Assembly: GCA_036389715.1 (NCBI GenBank)
Contig: DASVWH010000197.1
Location: 1-7,194 of the forward strand
Direction: 5' to 3'
Source of the DNA: DASVWH01 sp036389715
GTDB lineage: Bacteria > Acidobacteriota > Blastocatellia > Pyrinomonadales > Pyrinomonadaceae
DNA: 7,194 bases
Positions 1 to 6,255 of this stretch are shown piece after piece. How positions within the stretch are numbered: position 1 is the first letter of the stretch; every line of letters begins with the position of its first letter. Under the pieces are notes generated by a model, which was not told the origin of the DNA, searched no databases, and worked only from the letters and a program-made list of their open reading frames with translations. Made by a program: the position numbers and the translations under genes.

Positions 1-868
1 CCTCGTGCATCGTCATCGTCTCGCCGCGCTCGTTGACCGCGCCGACGCGGTCGGCATCGCCGTCGTTGGCCAGCCCGAGCCGCGCGCCCGCCTCTCGCAC
101 ACGGGCCTTGAGCGGCGCTAGATTGCGGTCAATCGGCTCAGGGTTGACGCCGCCAAAGAGCGGGTCACGGTCGGCGCGGATGGTCTCTACCCGGAGCGCG
201 CCGCCCTTAAGAAAACTCTCGACCCAGCGAGCGCCCGCGCCGTGCATCGAGTCAACGATGACGGAGAGCTGCGCGGCCCGCAACCGCTCAAGGTCTACGT
301 AGGCGGCAATCTGCGCGCGGTAGCTCTTGAGCGACGCTTCCAGCCGCTCTCGCTCGCCCGCAGACGCGACTTCACGGCGGCGCGGGCCTTGTGCGTCCAG
401 CAGTGATTCGACCGCCGCCGTCGTTTCGGGCGGCGCGCTTCCGCCCCACGGCGCTTTGATCTTGAAGCCGTTGAACTCGGCCGGGTTGTGCGAGGCAGTG
501 ATGACGACGCCGCCGGCGGCCGCCTGCTCGCGCACGGCCCAGGAGACGAGCGGCGTCGGCACGGGTTCCTCGAAGAGGGCGACACGCAGGTCGTTGCCCG
601 CGAGGACTTCGGCCGCGCGCGCCGCGAACTGTTCGGAGAGAAACCGCCTGTCATACCCGACGACGACGAGCGGTTTTAGAGCATCGTCCGGCGATACACG
701 GCGCGGCTCCTGTCCGCCCGCGGGCGCTTGCTCGCCCGGTTGTCGCAGGTAGGCCGCGTAAGCCTGTGCGACCCGTTCGAGATTGGCGAAGGTGTAGCCG
801 TCGGCGATGATGGCGCGCCAGCCGTCAGTGCCAAAGCGAATCGGCGTCAGCTCTTGGTTGATGCTCAA
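1..868 (-). CDS. Phosphoglucomutase/phosphomannomutase family protein (3' part beyond window)
   Basis: Alpha-D-phosphohexomutase (COG1109 type), expected to interconvert hexose-6-phosphate and hexose-1-phosphate in the cytoplasm. My translation of the minus strand is open for 289 codons to the window edge. It shows the N-terminal RFGTDGWR motif (residues 11-18), the active-site phosphoserine loop TASHNP (124-129, Ser126) and the Mg-binding loop NDGDADR (268-274, Asp269/271/273). The sugar-binding and phosphate-binding domains lie outside the window. The start is TTG at 868-866: an in-frame TAA lies at 913-911 and no ATG or GTG occurs between. This TTG overlaps the stop of the upstream nucleotidyltransferase by 4 bases (TTGA), so translation is probably coupled. 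An insert rich in Pro, Gly and charged residues (about 43-65) separates the first helix from the next strand (LVVVGYDRRF). Glucose versus mannose specificity cannot be read from this portion. Confidence 0.93.
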   Translation of the reverse strand, partial: MSINQELTPIRFGTDGWRAIIADGYTFANLERVAQAYAAYLRQPGEQAPAGGQEPRRVSPDDALKPLVVVGYDRRFLSEQFAARAAEVLAGNDLRVALFEEPVPTPLVSWAVREQAAAGGVVITASHNPAEFNGFKIKAPWGGSAPPETTAAVESLLDAQGPRRREVASAGERERLEASLKSYRAQIAAYVDLERLRAAQLSVIVDSMHGAGARWVESFLKGGALRVETIRADRDPLFGGVNPEPIDRNLAPLKARVREAGARLGLANDGDADRVGAVNERGETMTMHE

Positions 869-1914
869 AGGGCCAGGCCCCCGGTCTGCGTGTAGTCCGT
901 CAGCGAAGCCTTATCTCCGAGCACGGTGCCGGGCCCGACGCTGGCCGAGCGGCCGACGTGGCAGCCGCGACCGATGATCGCGCCCAGCACCTGCGCGCTC
1001 GCGCCGATGCGCGTGTGCGGCCAGACGACCGAATTCTCTACGCGCGCCTTCTCTTCGATATAGCAGCCCTGCCCGAGCACGGAGTTGATGACCTGCGCGC
1101 CCGGCTTGATCGTGCAGCCGTCCCCGATAATCGAAAGCTCGTCAATCTCGGCAACGGTCGCCGCGTCGAAATCGCCGCGCCTGTCCTTAATATGAATGCG
1201 CCCGACACGACCGGCTAGCAGGTCGTGATGCGCCTGTAGATAACGCTGCGGCGTGCCGAGGTCCATCCAGTAGGTGCGCTGCGGGATGTGCGCGAAGAAC
1301 TGCTCGCGCTGTTCGAGCAGCCTGGGAAAAAGACCGTACTCGAAGGAATGATTTTCGCCCGCCGGAATCAGGTCCAGGACGTGCGGTTCGAGAATGTAGG
1401 TCCCGGCGTTGATGGTGTTGACCGTAATCTGGTCGGCCTTGGGCTTTTCCAGAAACCGCGCGACGCGCCCGTCAGCTTCGGTTTCGACCAGACCGTAGGA
1501 GCTTGGATTCTCGACCGGCGTGAGGACGATGGTGGCGGTCGCCTGCCGCGCGGTGTGTTCGCGGATGACGGCCTTGAGGTCCAGGTCCGTCAGGATGTCG
1601 CCGTTGAAGACGACCGTCGGCTCGCGGATTAAATCCTCCGCATACTTATAAGCCCCGGCCGTGCCCATCGGCTGCGGCTCAACCGTGTACTTGAGCTTGA
1701 CGCCGTAATCGGAGCCGTCGCCGAGCTGCTGTTCGATCTTCTGCGGCTGGTAAGAGAGCGAGAGCGTGATGTCGGTAATCCCGGCGCGGCGCAGCGTGTC
1801 TAGCTGGTAGAGCAGGAACGGCCGATTGCAGATCGGGACAATCGGTTTCGGCGTGTAGACCGTGAGCGGGCGAAGCCTTGTGCCCTTGCCGCCCGCCAGG
1901 ATGAGCGCTTGCAT
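865..1914 (-). CDS. Sugar-1-phosphate nucleotidyltransferase (NDP-sugar pyrophosphorylase, GDP-mannose/NDP-glucose type)
   Basis: A 349-residue enzyme expected to join a nucleoside triphosphate to a hexose-1-phosphate, releasing pyrophosphate. The N-terminal Rossmann-like domain has the signature LAGGKGTRLRPLT (6-18) with Lys23 in TPKP, the metal/sugar motif NGD (104-106), EKPK (156-159), NAGTYI (169-174) and WMDLGTP (216-222). From about residue 258 the chain is a series of hexapeptide-like turns (IIGDGC, LGQGCY, IIGRGC and similar), a left-handed beta-helix as in COG1208 mannose-1-phosphate guanylyltransferase-like proteins. Length fits that group. The ATG at 1914-1912 begins the conserved N-terminus and is preceded by a weak purine-rich AGAGA. 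The partner phosphohexomutase overlaps its stop by 4 bases, so the pair would make a nucleotide sugar for polysaccharide, glycan or trehalose-type products. Base and sugar specificity (GTP/Man, UTP/Glc, dTTP/Glc) is not resolved. Confidence 0.92.
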   Translation of the reverse strand: MQALILAGGKGTRLRPLTVYTPKPIVPICNRPFLLYQLDTLRRAGITDITLSLSYQPQKIEQQLGDGSDYGVKLKYTVEPQPMGTAGAYKYAEDLIREPTVVFNGDILTDLDLKAVIREHTARQATATIVLTPVENPSSYGLVETEADGRVARFLEKPKADQITVNTINAGTYILEPHVLDLIPAGENHSFEYGLFPRLLEQREQFFAHIPQRTYWMDLGTPQRYLQAHHDLLAGRVGRIHIKDRRGDFDAATVAEIDELSIIGDGCTIKPGAQVINSVLGQGCYIEEKARVENSVVWPHTRIGASAQVLGAIIGRGCHVGRSASVGPGTVLGDKASLTDYTQTGGLAL

Positions 1915-1956
1915 GTCTCTCTACCATTGGTGATGCTTGCTGGAAAAACGGTGTCG

Positions 1957-1986
1957 AGTCTATCACCCGCGCGAACGGTTTATCAA
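1957..1986 (-). promoter_or_regulatory. Candidate sigma70-type promoter for the nucleotide-sugar genes
   Basis: Read on the minus strand, TTGATA (1986-1981, 5 of 6 to the -35 consensus) is followed after 18 bases by TAGACT (1962-1957, 4 of 6 to the -10). Initiation would fall about 35 bases before the nucleotidyltransferase ATG. Support is by eye only. Confidence 0.35.
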
Positions 1987-1992
1987 ACGGAA

Positions 1993-2007
1993 GTTTCGCC
2001 GTGAAAC
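1993..2007. promoter_or_regulatory. Small dyad GTTTC-5-GAAAC between divergent promoters
   Basis: A perfect 5-base inverted repeat with a 5-base spacer (GTTTCGCCGTGAAAC), centred at 2000. That point is midway between the candidate -35 boxes of the divergent promoters (1981-1986 and 2014-2019). The position suits a shared operator, but the arms are short and may be chance. Confidence 0.25.
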
Positions 2008-2013
2008 GCTTGC

Positions 2014-2042
2014 TTGACACCTCGCGGTGAATGGTAAATAGT
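2014..2042 (+). promoter_or_regulatory. Candidate sigma70-type promoter for thiolase-dehydrogenase genes
   Basis: A perfect -35 TTGACA (2014-2019) is followed after 17 bases by AATAGT (2037-2042), 4 of 6 to the -10 consensus. It would leave a leader of about 110 bases before the thiolase start at 2160. The proposed -10 lies in the AT-rich repeat fragment at 2025-2041. Confidence 0.42.
2025..2041 (-). repeat. Isolated copy of the heptamer-repeat sequence found before rpmF
   Basis: On the minus strand this reads CTATTTACCATTCACCG, matching 16 of 17 bases of the plus-strand segment 6298-6314 (CTATTTACCATTGACCG). It contains two units of the CNATTNA heptamer family (CTATTTA, CCATTCA). The preceding minus-strand bases CGATAA resemble the unit CGATTCA with a deletion. 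It looks like a decayed fragment of a dispersed repeat family lying in the divergent intergenic region. Confidence 0.55.
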
Positions 2043-2148
2043 TATCGCTACAGAGCAAATCATAAATGGTCAGGCGCGGTCAGCAATAAGCCTTCGATTG
2101 TTTGTCATTTGCCGGACGCCGTGAGCGACAAGCTGAGCAATGGTTTTT

Positions 2149-2155
2149 GAGGTGA
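2149..2155 (+). promoter_or_regulatory. Strong ribosome binding site of the thiolase gene
   Basis: GAGGTGA is a perfect 7-base complement to the usual 16S rRNA anti-Shine-Dalgarno. It sits 4 bases before the ATG at 2160, which fixes that start. Confidence 0.8.
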
Positions 2156-2159
2156 GAAG

Positions 2160-3350
2160 ATGTCAGACCGCAGGGAAGCAGTGATTATCAGTGCCGTTCG
2201 GACGCCGACGGGAAAGTTCCAGGGCGCTTTGTCGAATTTCTCCGCGCCGGAGCTGGGCGCGATGGTCGTGCGTGAGAGCGTCAGGCGCGCGGGCGTCCGG
2301 CCCGAAGACGTTGACGAAGTCATTATGGGGAACGTGATTCAGGCTGGGGTGGGCCAGAATCCCGCGCGCCAGGCCGCGCTCAAGGGAGGCATCCCGTTCG
2401 GCGTCTCGGCCGTGACGATCAATAAGGTCTGCGGCTCGGGCCTGAAGGCCGTGATGATGGCCGCGCAGGGCGTCCAGCTCGGCGATTCGGAAGTGGTCGT
2501 CGCGGGCGGGATGGAGTCCATGACCAACGCGCCCTACCTGATTCCGAAGGCGCGCCAGGGCTACAGGCTCGGCAACGGCGAGCTGGTGGACGCGATGATT
2601 CACGACGGGCTCTGGTGCGCCTTCGAGAATTATCACATGGGCAACACGGGCGAGGTCGTCTCCGAGCGTTATCACGTCACGCGGCAGGAGCAGGACGAGT
2701 ACGCGCTTAACTCGCACCGCAAGGCCGCGGCCGCCATCAAGGCCGGGAAATTCAGGGACGAGATACTGGCCGTCGAGATACCGCAGAAGAAGGGCGCGCC
2801 CATCATCTTCGACACGGACGAGCCCGTGCGTGAAGATACGTCGCTCGAAGTCCTGGCCAAGTTAAAGCCCGCCTTTAAGCAGGAAGGCGGGACCGTGACG
2901 GCTGGCAATGCGCCGGGCGTCAACGACGGGGCCTCGGCCGTCGTCGTCACCTCCGAAGCGCGCGCCCGCCAGCTTGGCGTCGAGCCGCTGGCCCGCATCG
3001 CCGCGCAGGCCACCTCCGGCATCGAGCCGGAACTGGTCATGATGGCCCCCGTCGAGGCCATCCGCCGCGTTGTCAAAAAGGCCGGGTGGTCGCTCGCCGA
3101 AGTTGACCTGATAGAGCTTAACGAAGCCTTCGCGGTCCAGGCCGTCGCCATCATCAAAGAGCTGGAGCTTGACCCGGCGAAGGTTAACGTCAACGGCGGC
3201 GCGGTCGCGCTCGGCCACGCCATCGGCCAGTCTGGCTCGCGCCTGCTGACGACGCTGCTCTACGAAATGAAGCGGCGCGACGTGCATCGCGGGCTGGCCG
3301 CGCTCTGCCTGGGCGGGGGCAACGCCGTCGCCATGGCGGTCGAGCGATAG
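2160..3350 (+). CDS. Acetyl-CoA C-acetyltransferase (thiolase)
   Basis: A 396-residue thiolase, the usual length for the biosynthetic and degradative acetyl-CoA acetyltransferases. It condenses two acetyl-CoA to acetoacetyl-CoA or runs the reverse thiolysis, in the cytoplasm. The acyl-accepting Cys91 lies in NKVCGSGLKA (88-97). The other catalytic motifs are NEAF (321-324), GH at 352-353 (His353) and the C-terminal Cys383 in ALCLGGGNAVA. The second thiolase signature usually reads GHPxG, but here it is GHAIGQSG, with Ala354 in place of Pro. The start has a strong GAGGTGA site. A hydroxyacyl-CoA dehydrogenase follows 50 bases downstream on the same strand, so the two probably share a transcript and a C4 pathway (butyryl/crotonyl-CoA, or the last turn of beta-oxidation). 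Chain-length preference, and therefore AtoB/ThlA versus FadA-type use, cannot be decided from sequence alone. Confidence 0.95.
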   Translation: MSDRREAVIISAVRTPTGKFQGALSNFSAPELGAMVVRESVRRAGVRPEDVDEVIMGNVIQAGVGQNPARQAALKGGIPFGVSAVTINKVCGSGLKAVMMAAQGVQLGDSEVVVAGGMESMTNAPYLIPKARQGYRLGNGELVDAMIHDGLWCAFENYHMGNTGEVVSERYHVTRQEQDEYALNSHRKAAAAIKAGKFRDEILAVEIPQKKGAPIIFDTDEPVREDTSLEVLAKLKPAFKQEGGTVTAGNAPGVNDGASAVVVTSEARARQLGVEPLARIAAQATSGIEPELVMMAPVEAIRRVVKKAGWSLAEVDLIELNEAFAVQAVAIIKELELDPAKVNVNGGAVALGHAIGQSGSRLLTTLLYEMKRRDVHRGLAALCLGGGNAVAMAVER

Positions 3351-3386
3351 AGCGCACACGCATCTGAAACAACCGACAACCGTCAC

Positions 3387-3395
3387 GGGAGAGGA
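3387..3395 (+). promoter_or_regulatory. Ribosome binding site that supports a TTG start
   Basis: GGGAGAGGA provides GGAG and GAGG cores 5-9 bases before the TTG at 3401. No ATG or GTG lies nearby in the frame and the conserved N-terminal strand begins directly after it, so this site decides the start. Confidence 0.75.
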
Positions 3396-3400
3396 CACCT

Positions 3401-4246
3401 TTGATAGAGACCATCGGCGTCATCGGAGCAGGGACGATGGGCAGCGGCATCGCGCAGGTGGCCGCGCGCGCGGGCCATCAGGTCGTCATGCGCGACATCG
3501 GCGAAGCGCTGCTTGAGCGCGGCCTGGCGACCATTGACAAGAGCCTCCAACGCGACGTGGACAAGGGCCGCTTGACGGAGGAAGAGAAGCGCACCATCGT
3601 CGGCCGCATCAGCACCGCGACGCAGATGGAGGCGCTCGCCGGAGCCGACCTGGTCGTCGAAGCCGTGACCGAGAATCTGGAAGTCAAAAGCGAGGTCTTC
3701 CGCGCCCTTGACCGGCTGACGCGGCCCGCAGCCATCCTGGCCTCGAATACTTCGTCAATCTCGATTACCAAACTCGGCGCGGCGACCACGCGCCCGGACA
3801 AGGTCATCGGGATGCACTTTATGAATCCAGTGCCCGTGATGAAGCTGGTCGAGATTATCCGCGGCATAGCGACTTCGGACGAAACCTACGATCAGGTGCG
3901 CGAGCTGTCGGAGAAGCTGGACAAGACGCCGCTCGAATGCAACGACTTTCCCGGCTTCGTCTCGAACCGCGTGCTGATGCCGATGATTAACGAAGCAATC
4001 TTCGCGCTCTACGAGGGCGTAGCCACGCGCGAGAGTATTGACGGGATTATGAAGCTCGGGATGAATCACCCGATGGGGCCGCTGACGCTCGCAGACTTCA
4101 TCGGCCTGGATGTCTGCCTGGCCATCCTCAACGTGCTCCATGATGGCCTGGGCGACCCGAAATACAGGGCCTGCCCGCTGCTCAAACGCTACGTTGACGC
4201 GGGCTGGCTGGGGAGAAAAACCGGGCGCGGATTCTATCAATACTGA
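3401..4246 (+). CDS. 3-hydroxybutyryl-CoA / 3-hydroxyacyl-CoA dehydrogenase
   Basis: A 281-residue NAD-dependent L-3-hydroxyacyl-CoA dehydrogenase, which oxidises (S)-3-hydroxyacyl-CoA to 3-ketoacyl-CoA or runs in reverse. The N-terminal Rossmann fold has GAGTMG (GxGxxG, residues 9-14) and an acidic Asp32 at the end of the second strand, which favours NAD(H). Active-site residues Ser118 (SNTSS), His139 (MHFMNP), Glu151 and Asn189 have the same mutual spacing as Ser137/His158/Glu170/Asn208 of the human enzyme. The C-terminal helical domain shows NHPMGPLTLADFIGLD and ends in GRKTGRGFYQY, as is typical for Hbd/PaaH-type single-domain proteins. The start is TTG, backed by GGGAGAGGA. It lies 50 bases after the thiolase and supplies the next step of the same pathway. 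No crotonase or acyl-CoA dehydrogenase is present in the window. Confidence 0.95.
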   Translation: MIETIGVIGAGTMGSGIAQVAARAGHQVVMRDIGEALLERGLATIDKSLQRDVDKGRLTEEEKRTIVGRISTATQMEALAGADLVVEAVTENLEVKSEVFRALDRLTRPAAILASNTSSISITKLGAATTRPDKVIGMHFMNPVPVMKLVEIIRGIATSDETYDQVRELSEKLDKTPLECNDFPGFVSNRVLMPMINEAIFALYEGVATRESIDGIMKLGMNHPMGPLTLADFIGLDVCLAILNVLHDGLGDPKYRACPLLKRYVDAGWLGRKTGRGFYQY

Positions 4247-4270
4247 TGTAAAGTAGCCCCGTCAGGCCGC

Positions 4271-4314
4271 GGGCCGGGAGCGCCAGGCCAGCAGGCCGCG
4301 CCCAGCTTTCTTTT
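4271..4314 (+). terminator. Probable intrinsic terminator after the thiolase-dehydrogenase pair
   Basis: GGGCCGG (4271-4277) can pair with CCGCGCCC (4296-4303), with one bulged C, to give a GC-only stem with an 18-base loop. It is followed by AGCTTTCTTTT, an interrupted T-tract. It lies 25 bases after the dehydrogenase stop and before the next gene. The bulge and broken T-tract make it imperfect. Confidence 0.45.
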
Positions 4315-4358
4315 GAGTGCCGGACCGTCCGGTTGTAATCTCTCAGGCTCGACCGATT

Positions 4359-5600
4359 ATGAGAAGCGTGACGCATTACTGTCAAAAATGCCTGGCGGCC
4401 AACCCGCTCGGGCGCGAGTTGTGCGGGCGCTGCGGGACGCGCCTGATGCTGGTGGTCGAGCCGCCCGCCGCGCGCTACGAAGATGGCAGCACGGGCAGCG
4501 CCGCGCACGATGAGCACCTGCTTGAGCGCGTCTCGGCGCTTGAGAACAGGCTGGTGCGTTTGACGGATAAGGTCGAGCAGGGGCTGGACCTCCTGCTGCG
4601 GCAGGCGCGCAACTCCTATTACGACCACGCCCTCATCGAAACGCTGATCGGCGTGCTCGGCGACGCCGGAACCGTCGAGGCCGAAGAGGTTGACAGGCTC
4701 TGGCGCGAGCGTTGCCAGCAGGACGCGGCGCGCCAGGACCTCAACGGGCGGCGCGAAGAGCTGCGCGAACAGATTACCTCCGGCTACAGGGGCAGCGAGC
4801 CGTCGGATTTCGAGCAGTGTGTCTACGAGGGAATCACCCTGCTCAACGAAAATAAGACTATCCGGGGCATCCGCGCCCTGGAGCGCGCGGCCATTCTCTC
4901 TCCAGACAATGCGCCGCTGCTGGCCCTGCTCGGCGAACATTTTTTTGAAGTCGGCGAATCCGCCCTAGCCATAGATTATCTCTCGCGTGCCTTCGAGGCC
5001 GAGCCCGCCAACGAAGGCGTCCGCCTGTTGCTCGGCTTAACCTACGGCGACGAGGGCGAAGTGACGCGGGCCAAAGAGCTGCTGCGCGGTGTCGTCAGGC
5101 GCAACGATGCGTCGTTTGCCGCTCATTACGGGCTCGGGAGACTGCACGTCGCAGAGCAGAATTGGATGGGCGCTCTCAGGGAGTTTAAGTCGGCCCTGAC
5201 GGCGCGGCCCTCGCCGGAGGCGCATTACGTCATCGGCTGCGTCTATTACCAGCTCGGCCGCGACCGCCTGGCCGCGCGCCATCTGCGCAAGGCGCTCGGG
5301 CTCGATAAGGGTTACGCGGCGGCCTCCTATGCGCTCGGCCTGGTGCTCCTGCGCAGCGGCGAGAAGGAGCGCGCGCGCGAGGCTTTTCGGGATGCGTCCC
5401 GTGCCGATGCCGACGAACCTCTCTACCGCAGGGCGGCCCGTCGCAGTCCGCTGGACGCCGAAACCTCGGCCCTGCCAAAGCTCTTCGGGATCAGGAAGGG
5501 CGCTGGCAAAAAGCTCCTGACGGGCGGCGACAGGCGTCTGGCCGAGGCCCTGCGCGAAGATGCCCTCCACTCGGCCAGGGCCGAGCACGGCCCGCGCTAA
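4359..5600 (+). CDS. Zinc-ribbon, coiled-coil and TPR-repeat protein of unknown function
   Basis: Not a family I can name. From the ATG at 4359 it is 413 residues. Cys8-x2-Cys11 and Cys22-x2-Cys25 (YCQKC, CGRC) form a small N-terminal zinc ribbon. Residues about 52-82 (EHLLERVSALENRL onward) show a heptad pattern of a short coiled coil. From about 155 to 353 come roughly six tetratricopeptide repeats with the usual small and large residues (for example LALLGEHFFEVGESALAIDY and YVIGCVYYQLGRDRLAARHL), then a basic, disordered-looking tail. No signal peptide or membrane segment is visible, so a cytoplasmic protein-protein scaffold is likely. An in-frame GTG at 4317 would add 14 residues, but it abuts the terminator T-tract, has no ribosome binding site, and the added residues look unstructured. 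The ATG itself has only a weak AGG upstream. A TGTAAT at 4334-4339 might be its -10 box. It ends 14 bases before the yceD promoter. Confidence 0.85.
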   Translation: MRSVTHYCQKCLAANPLGRELCGRCGTRLMLVVEPPAARYEDGSTGSAAHDEHLLERVSALENRLVRLTDKVEQGLDLLLRQARNSYYDHALIETLIGVLGDAGTVEAEEVDRLWRERCQQDAARQDLNGRREELREQITSGYRGSEPSDFEQCVYEGITLLNENKTIRGIRALERAAILSPDNAPLLALLGEHFFEVGESALAIDYLSRAFEAEPANEGVRLLLGLTYGDEGEVTRAKELLRGVVRRNDASFAAHYGLGRLHVAEQNWMGALREFKSALTARPSPEAHYVIGCVYYQLGRDRLAARHLRKALGLDKGYAAASYALGLVLLRSGEKERAREAFRDASRADADEPLYRRAARRSPLDAETSALPKLFGIRKGAGKKLLTGGDRRLAEALREDALHSARAEHGPR

Positions 5601-5614
5601 TCCGTCGAGCGCGT

Positions 5615-5642
5615 TTGACACTCCTGTTCCGGCAGCTATAAT
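5615..5642 (+). promoter_or_regulatory. Consensus sigma70-type promoter of the yceD-rpmF-plsX cluster
   Basis: TTGACA (5615-5620) and TATAAT (5637-5642) match both consensus hexamers exactly, with a 16-base spacer. Initiation is expected near 5649-5650, giving a leader of about 50 bases. It starts 14 bases after the preceding stop codon. A housekeeping promoter this strong suits a ribosomal-protein operon. Confidence 0.88.
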
Positions 5643-5685
5643 AAGGGCTTTTGCGCACTTGCGCGGCCGACGGGGCTTTTTCAAC

Positions 5686-5692
5686 AAGGTGG
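5686..5692 (+). promoter_or_regulatory. Ribosome binding site deciding the yceD start
   Basis: AAGGTGG lies 6 bases before the ATG at 5699. An upstream in-frame TTG at 5651 would place the start codon essentially at the predicted transcription start, so the ATG is preferred. Confidence 0.7.
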
Positions 5693-5698
5693 GCAGCG

Positions 5699-6223
5699 AT
5701 GCGAATTGAGCTTGAAAACCTGGAACAGACGGGCGATGCCTTCGAGCATACCTACCAGCCGGATGAACTCGACCTGGAGGAAGAGCACGCGCGTTTGACC
5801 GGCCCGGCAGAGGTTCGCGGGCGCGTCAGTCGCAGCGGGCAGGAGGTTCGCCTGCGGGGAAAGATCAGGGCCGCCGCCGAAGTGGATTGCGACCGCTGCC
5901 TGTCGCCCGCGCCCGTCGCCGTCGAGACAGCTTTCGATGTCGGCTACATCCCGGTCGAGGCTTACACGGCGAGCGAGGCGGCCGAATTGCAGGAGGCCGA
6001 CCTGAGCCTTTCGATTTTCGACGGCGCGACCATTGACGTGGACGAGCTGGTGCGAGAGCAGGTGCTGCTTGAGCTGCCCGCACGCGCCCTCTGCGCCGAA
6101 GATTGCAGGGGCCTGTGCCCCGCCTGCGGGAGCAATAGAAATACAGCGCCCTGTTCGTGCCAGAGCACGGAGACCGACCCGCGCTGGGCGGCGCTCGAAA
6201 AACTCGTCAATCCTGAATCGTAG
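5699..6223 (+). CDS. yceD: YceD family protein (DUF177), large-ribosomal-RNA accumulation protein
   Basis: A 174-residue DUF177 protein. The family is encoded next to rpmF in most bacteria and has been linked to 23S rRNA accumulation; the molecular activity is not settled. The N-terminal half is acidic. CDRC (Cys64, Cys67) follows a beta-strand region (EVRLRGKIRAAAEVDC). The family hallmark is the C-terminal cysteine cluster LCAEDCRGLCPACG (131-144), then PCSC (151-154), probably a metal site. The acidic stretch IDVDELVREQVLLELP (112-127) is the other conserved block. The start is the ATG at 5699, with AAGGTGG upstream. It is the first gene after the consensus promoter and precedes rpmF by 106 bases, a gap mostly filled by a heptamer array. 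The order yceD-rpmF-plsX is the standard one, which supports the call. Confidence 0.93.
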   Translation: MRIELENLEQTGDAFEHTYQPDELDLEEEHARLTGPAEVRGRVSRSGQEVRLRGKIRAAAEVDCDRCLSPAPVAVETAFDVGYIPVEAYTASEAAELQEADLSLSIFDGATIDVDELVREQVLLELPARALCAEDCRGLCPACGSNRNTAPCSCQSTETDPRWAALEKLVNPES

Positions 6224-6255
6224 GCCGGACCCGGAGAGACGCTTTCATTCAACTG

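Noticed and set aside
33..752. Plus-strand open frames opposite the phosphohexomutase
   Set aside because: They are antisense shadows: rich in Arg, Ser, Ala and Pro, with no motifs, and they cover a minus-strand frame with clear phosphohexomutase signatures.
2163..3450. Minus-strand open frames across the thiolase gene
   Set aside because: GC-rich codon bias keeps antisense frames open. No ribosome binding sites or recognisable domains, and the plus-strand product is unambiguous.
3401..4246. PhaB-type acetoacetyl-CoA reductase for polyhydroxybutyrate
   Set aside because: The protein has the HAD-type catalytic Ser/His/Glu/Asn set and C-terminal helical domain, not the short-chain dehydrogenase YxxxK motif.
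4311..4339. Possible promoter for the TPR gene (TTTTGA-17-TGTAAT)
   Set aside because: The -10 is good (5 of 6) but the -35 matches only about 3 of 6 bases and overlaps the terminator T-tract, so it was not listed as a feature.
4317..4358. GTG start extending the TPR protein by 14 residues
   Set aside because: No ribosome binding site; it abuts the T-tract of the probable terminator, and the extra residues precede a zinc ribbon that normally sits at the extreme N-terminus. Kept as an alternative only.
4182..4940. 252-codon minus-strand frame spanning the hbd end and TPR gene start
   Set aside because: Its length is tempting, but it lies antisense to two well-supported genes, crosses the terminator, and shows no domain pattern.
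5651..5698. TTG start extending YceD by 16 residues
   Set aside because: It would begin at or within a base or two of the predicted transcription start and has no ribosome binding site. The ATG at 5699 has AAGGTGG in place.
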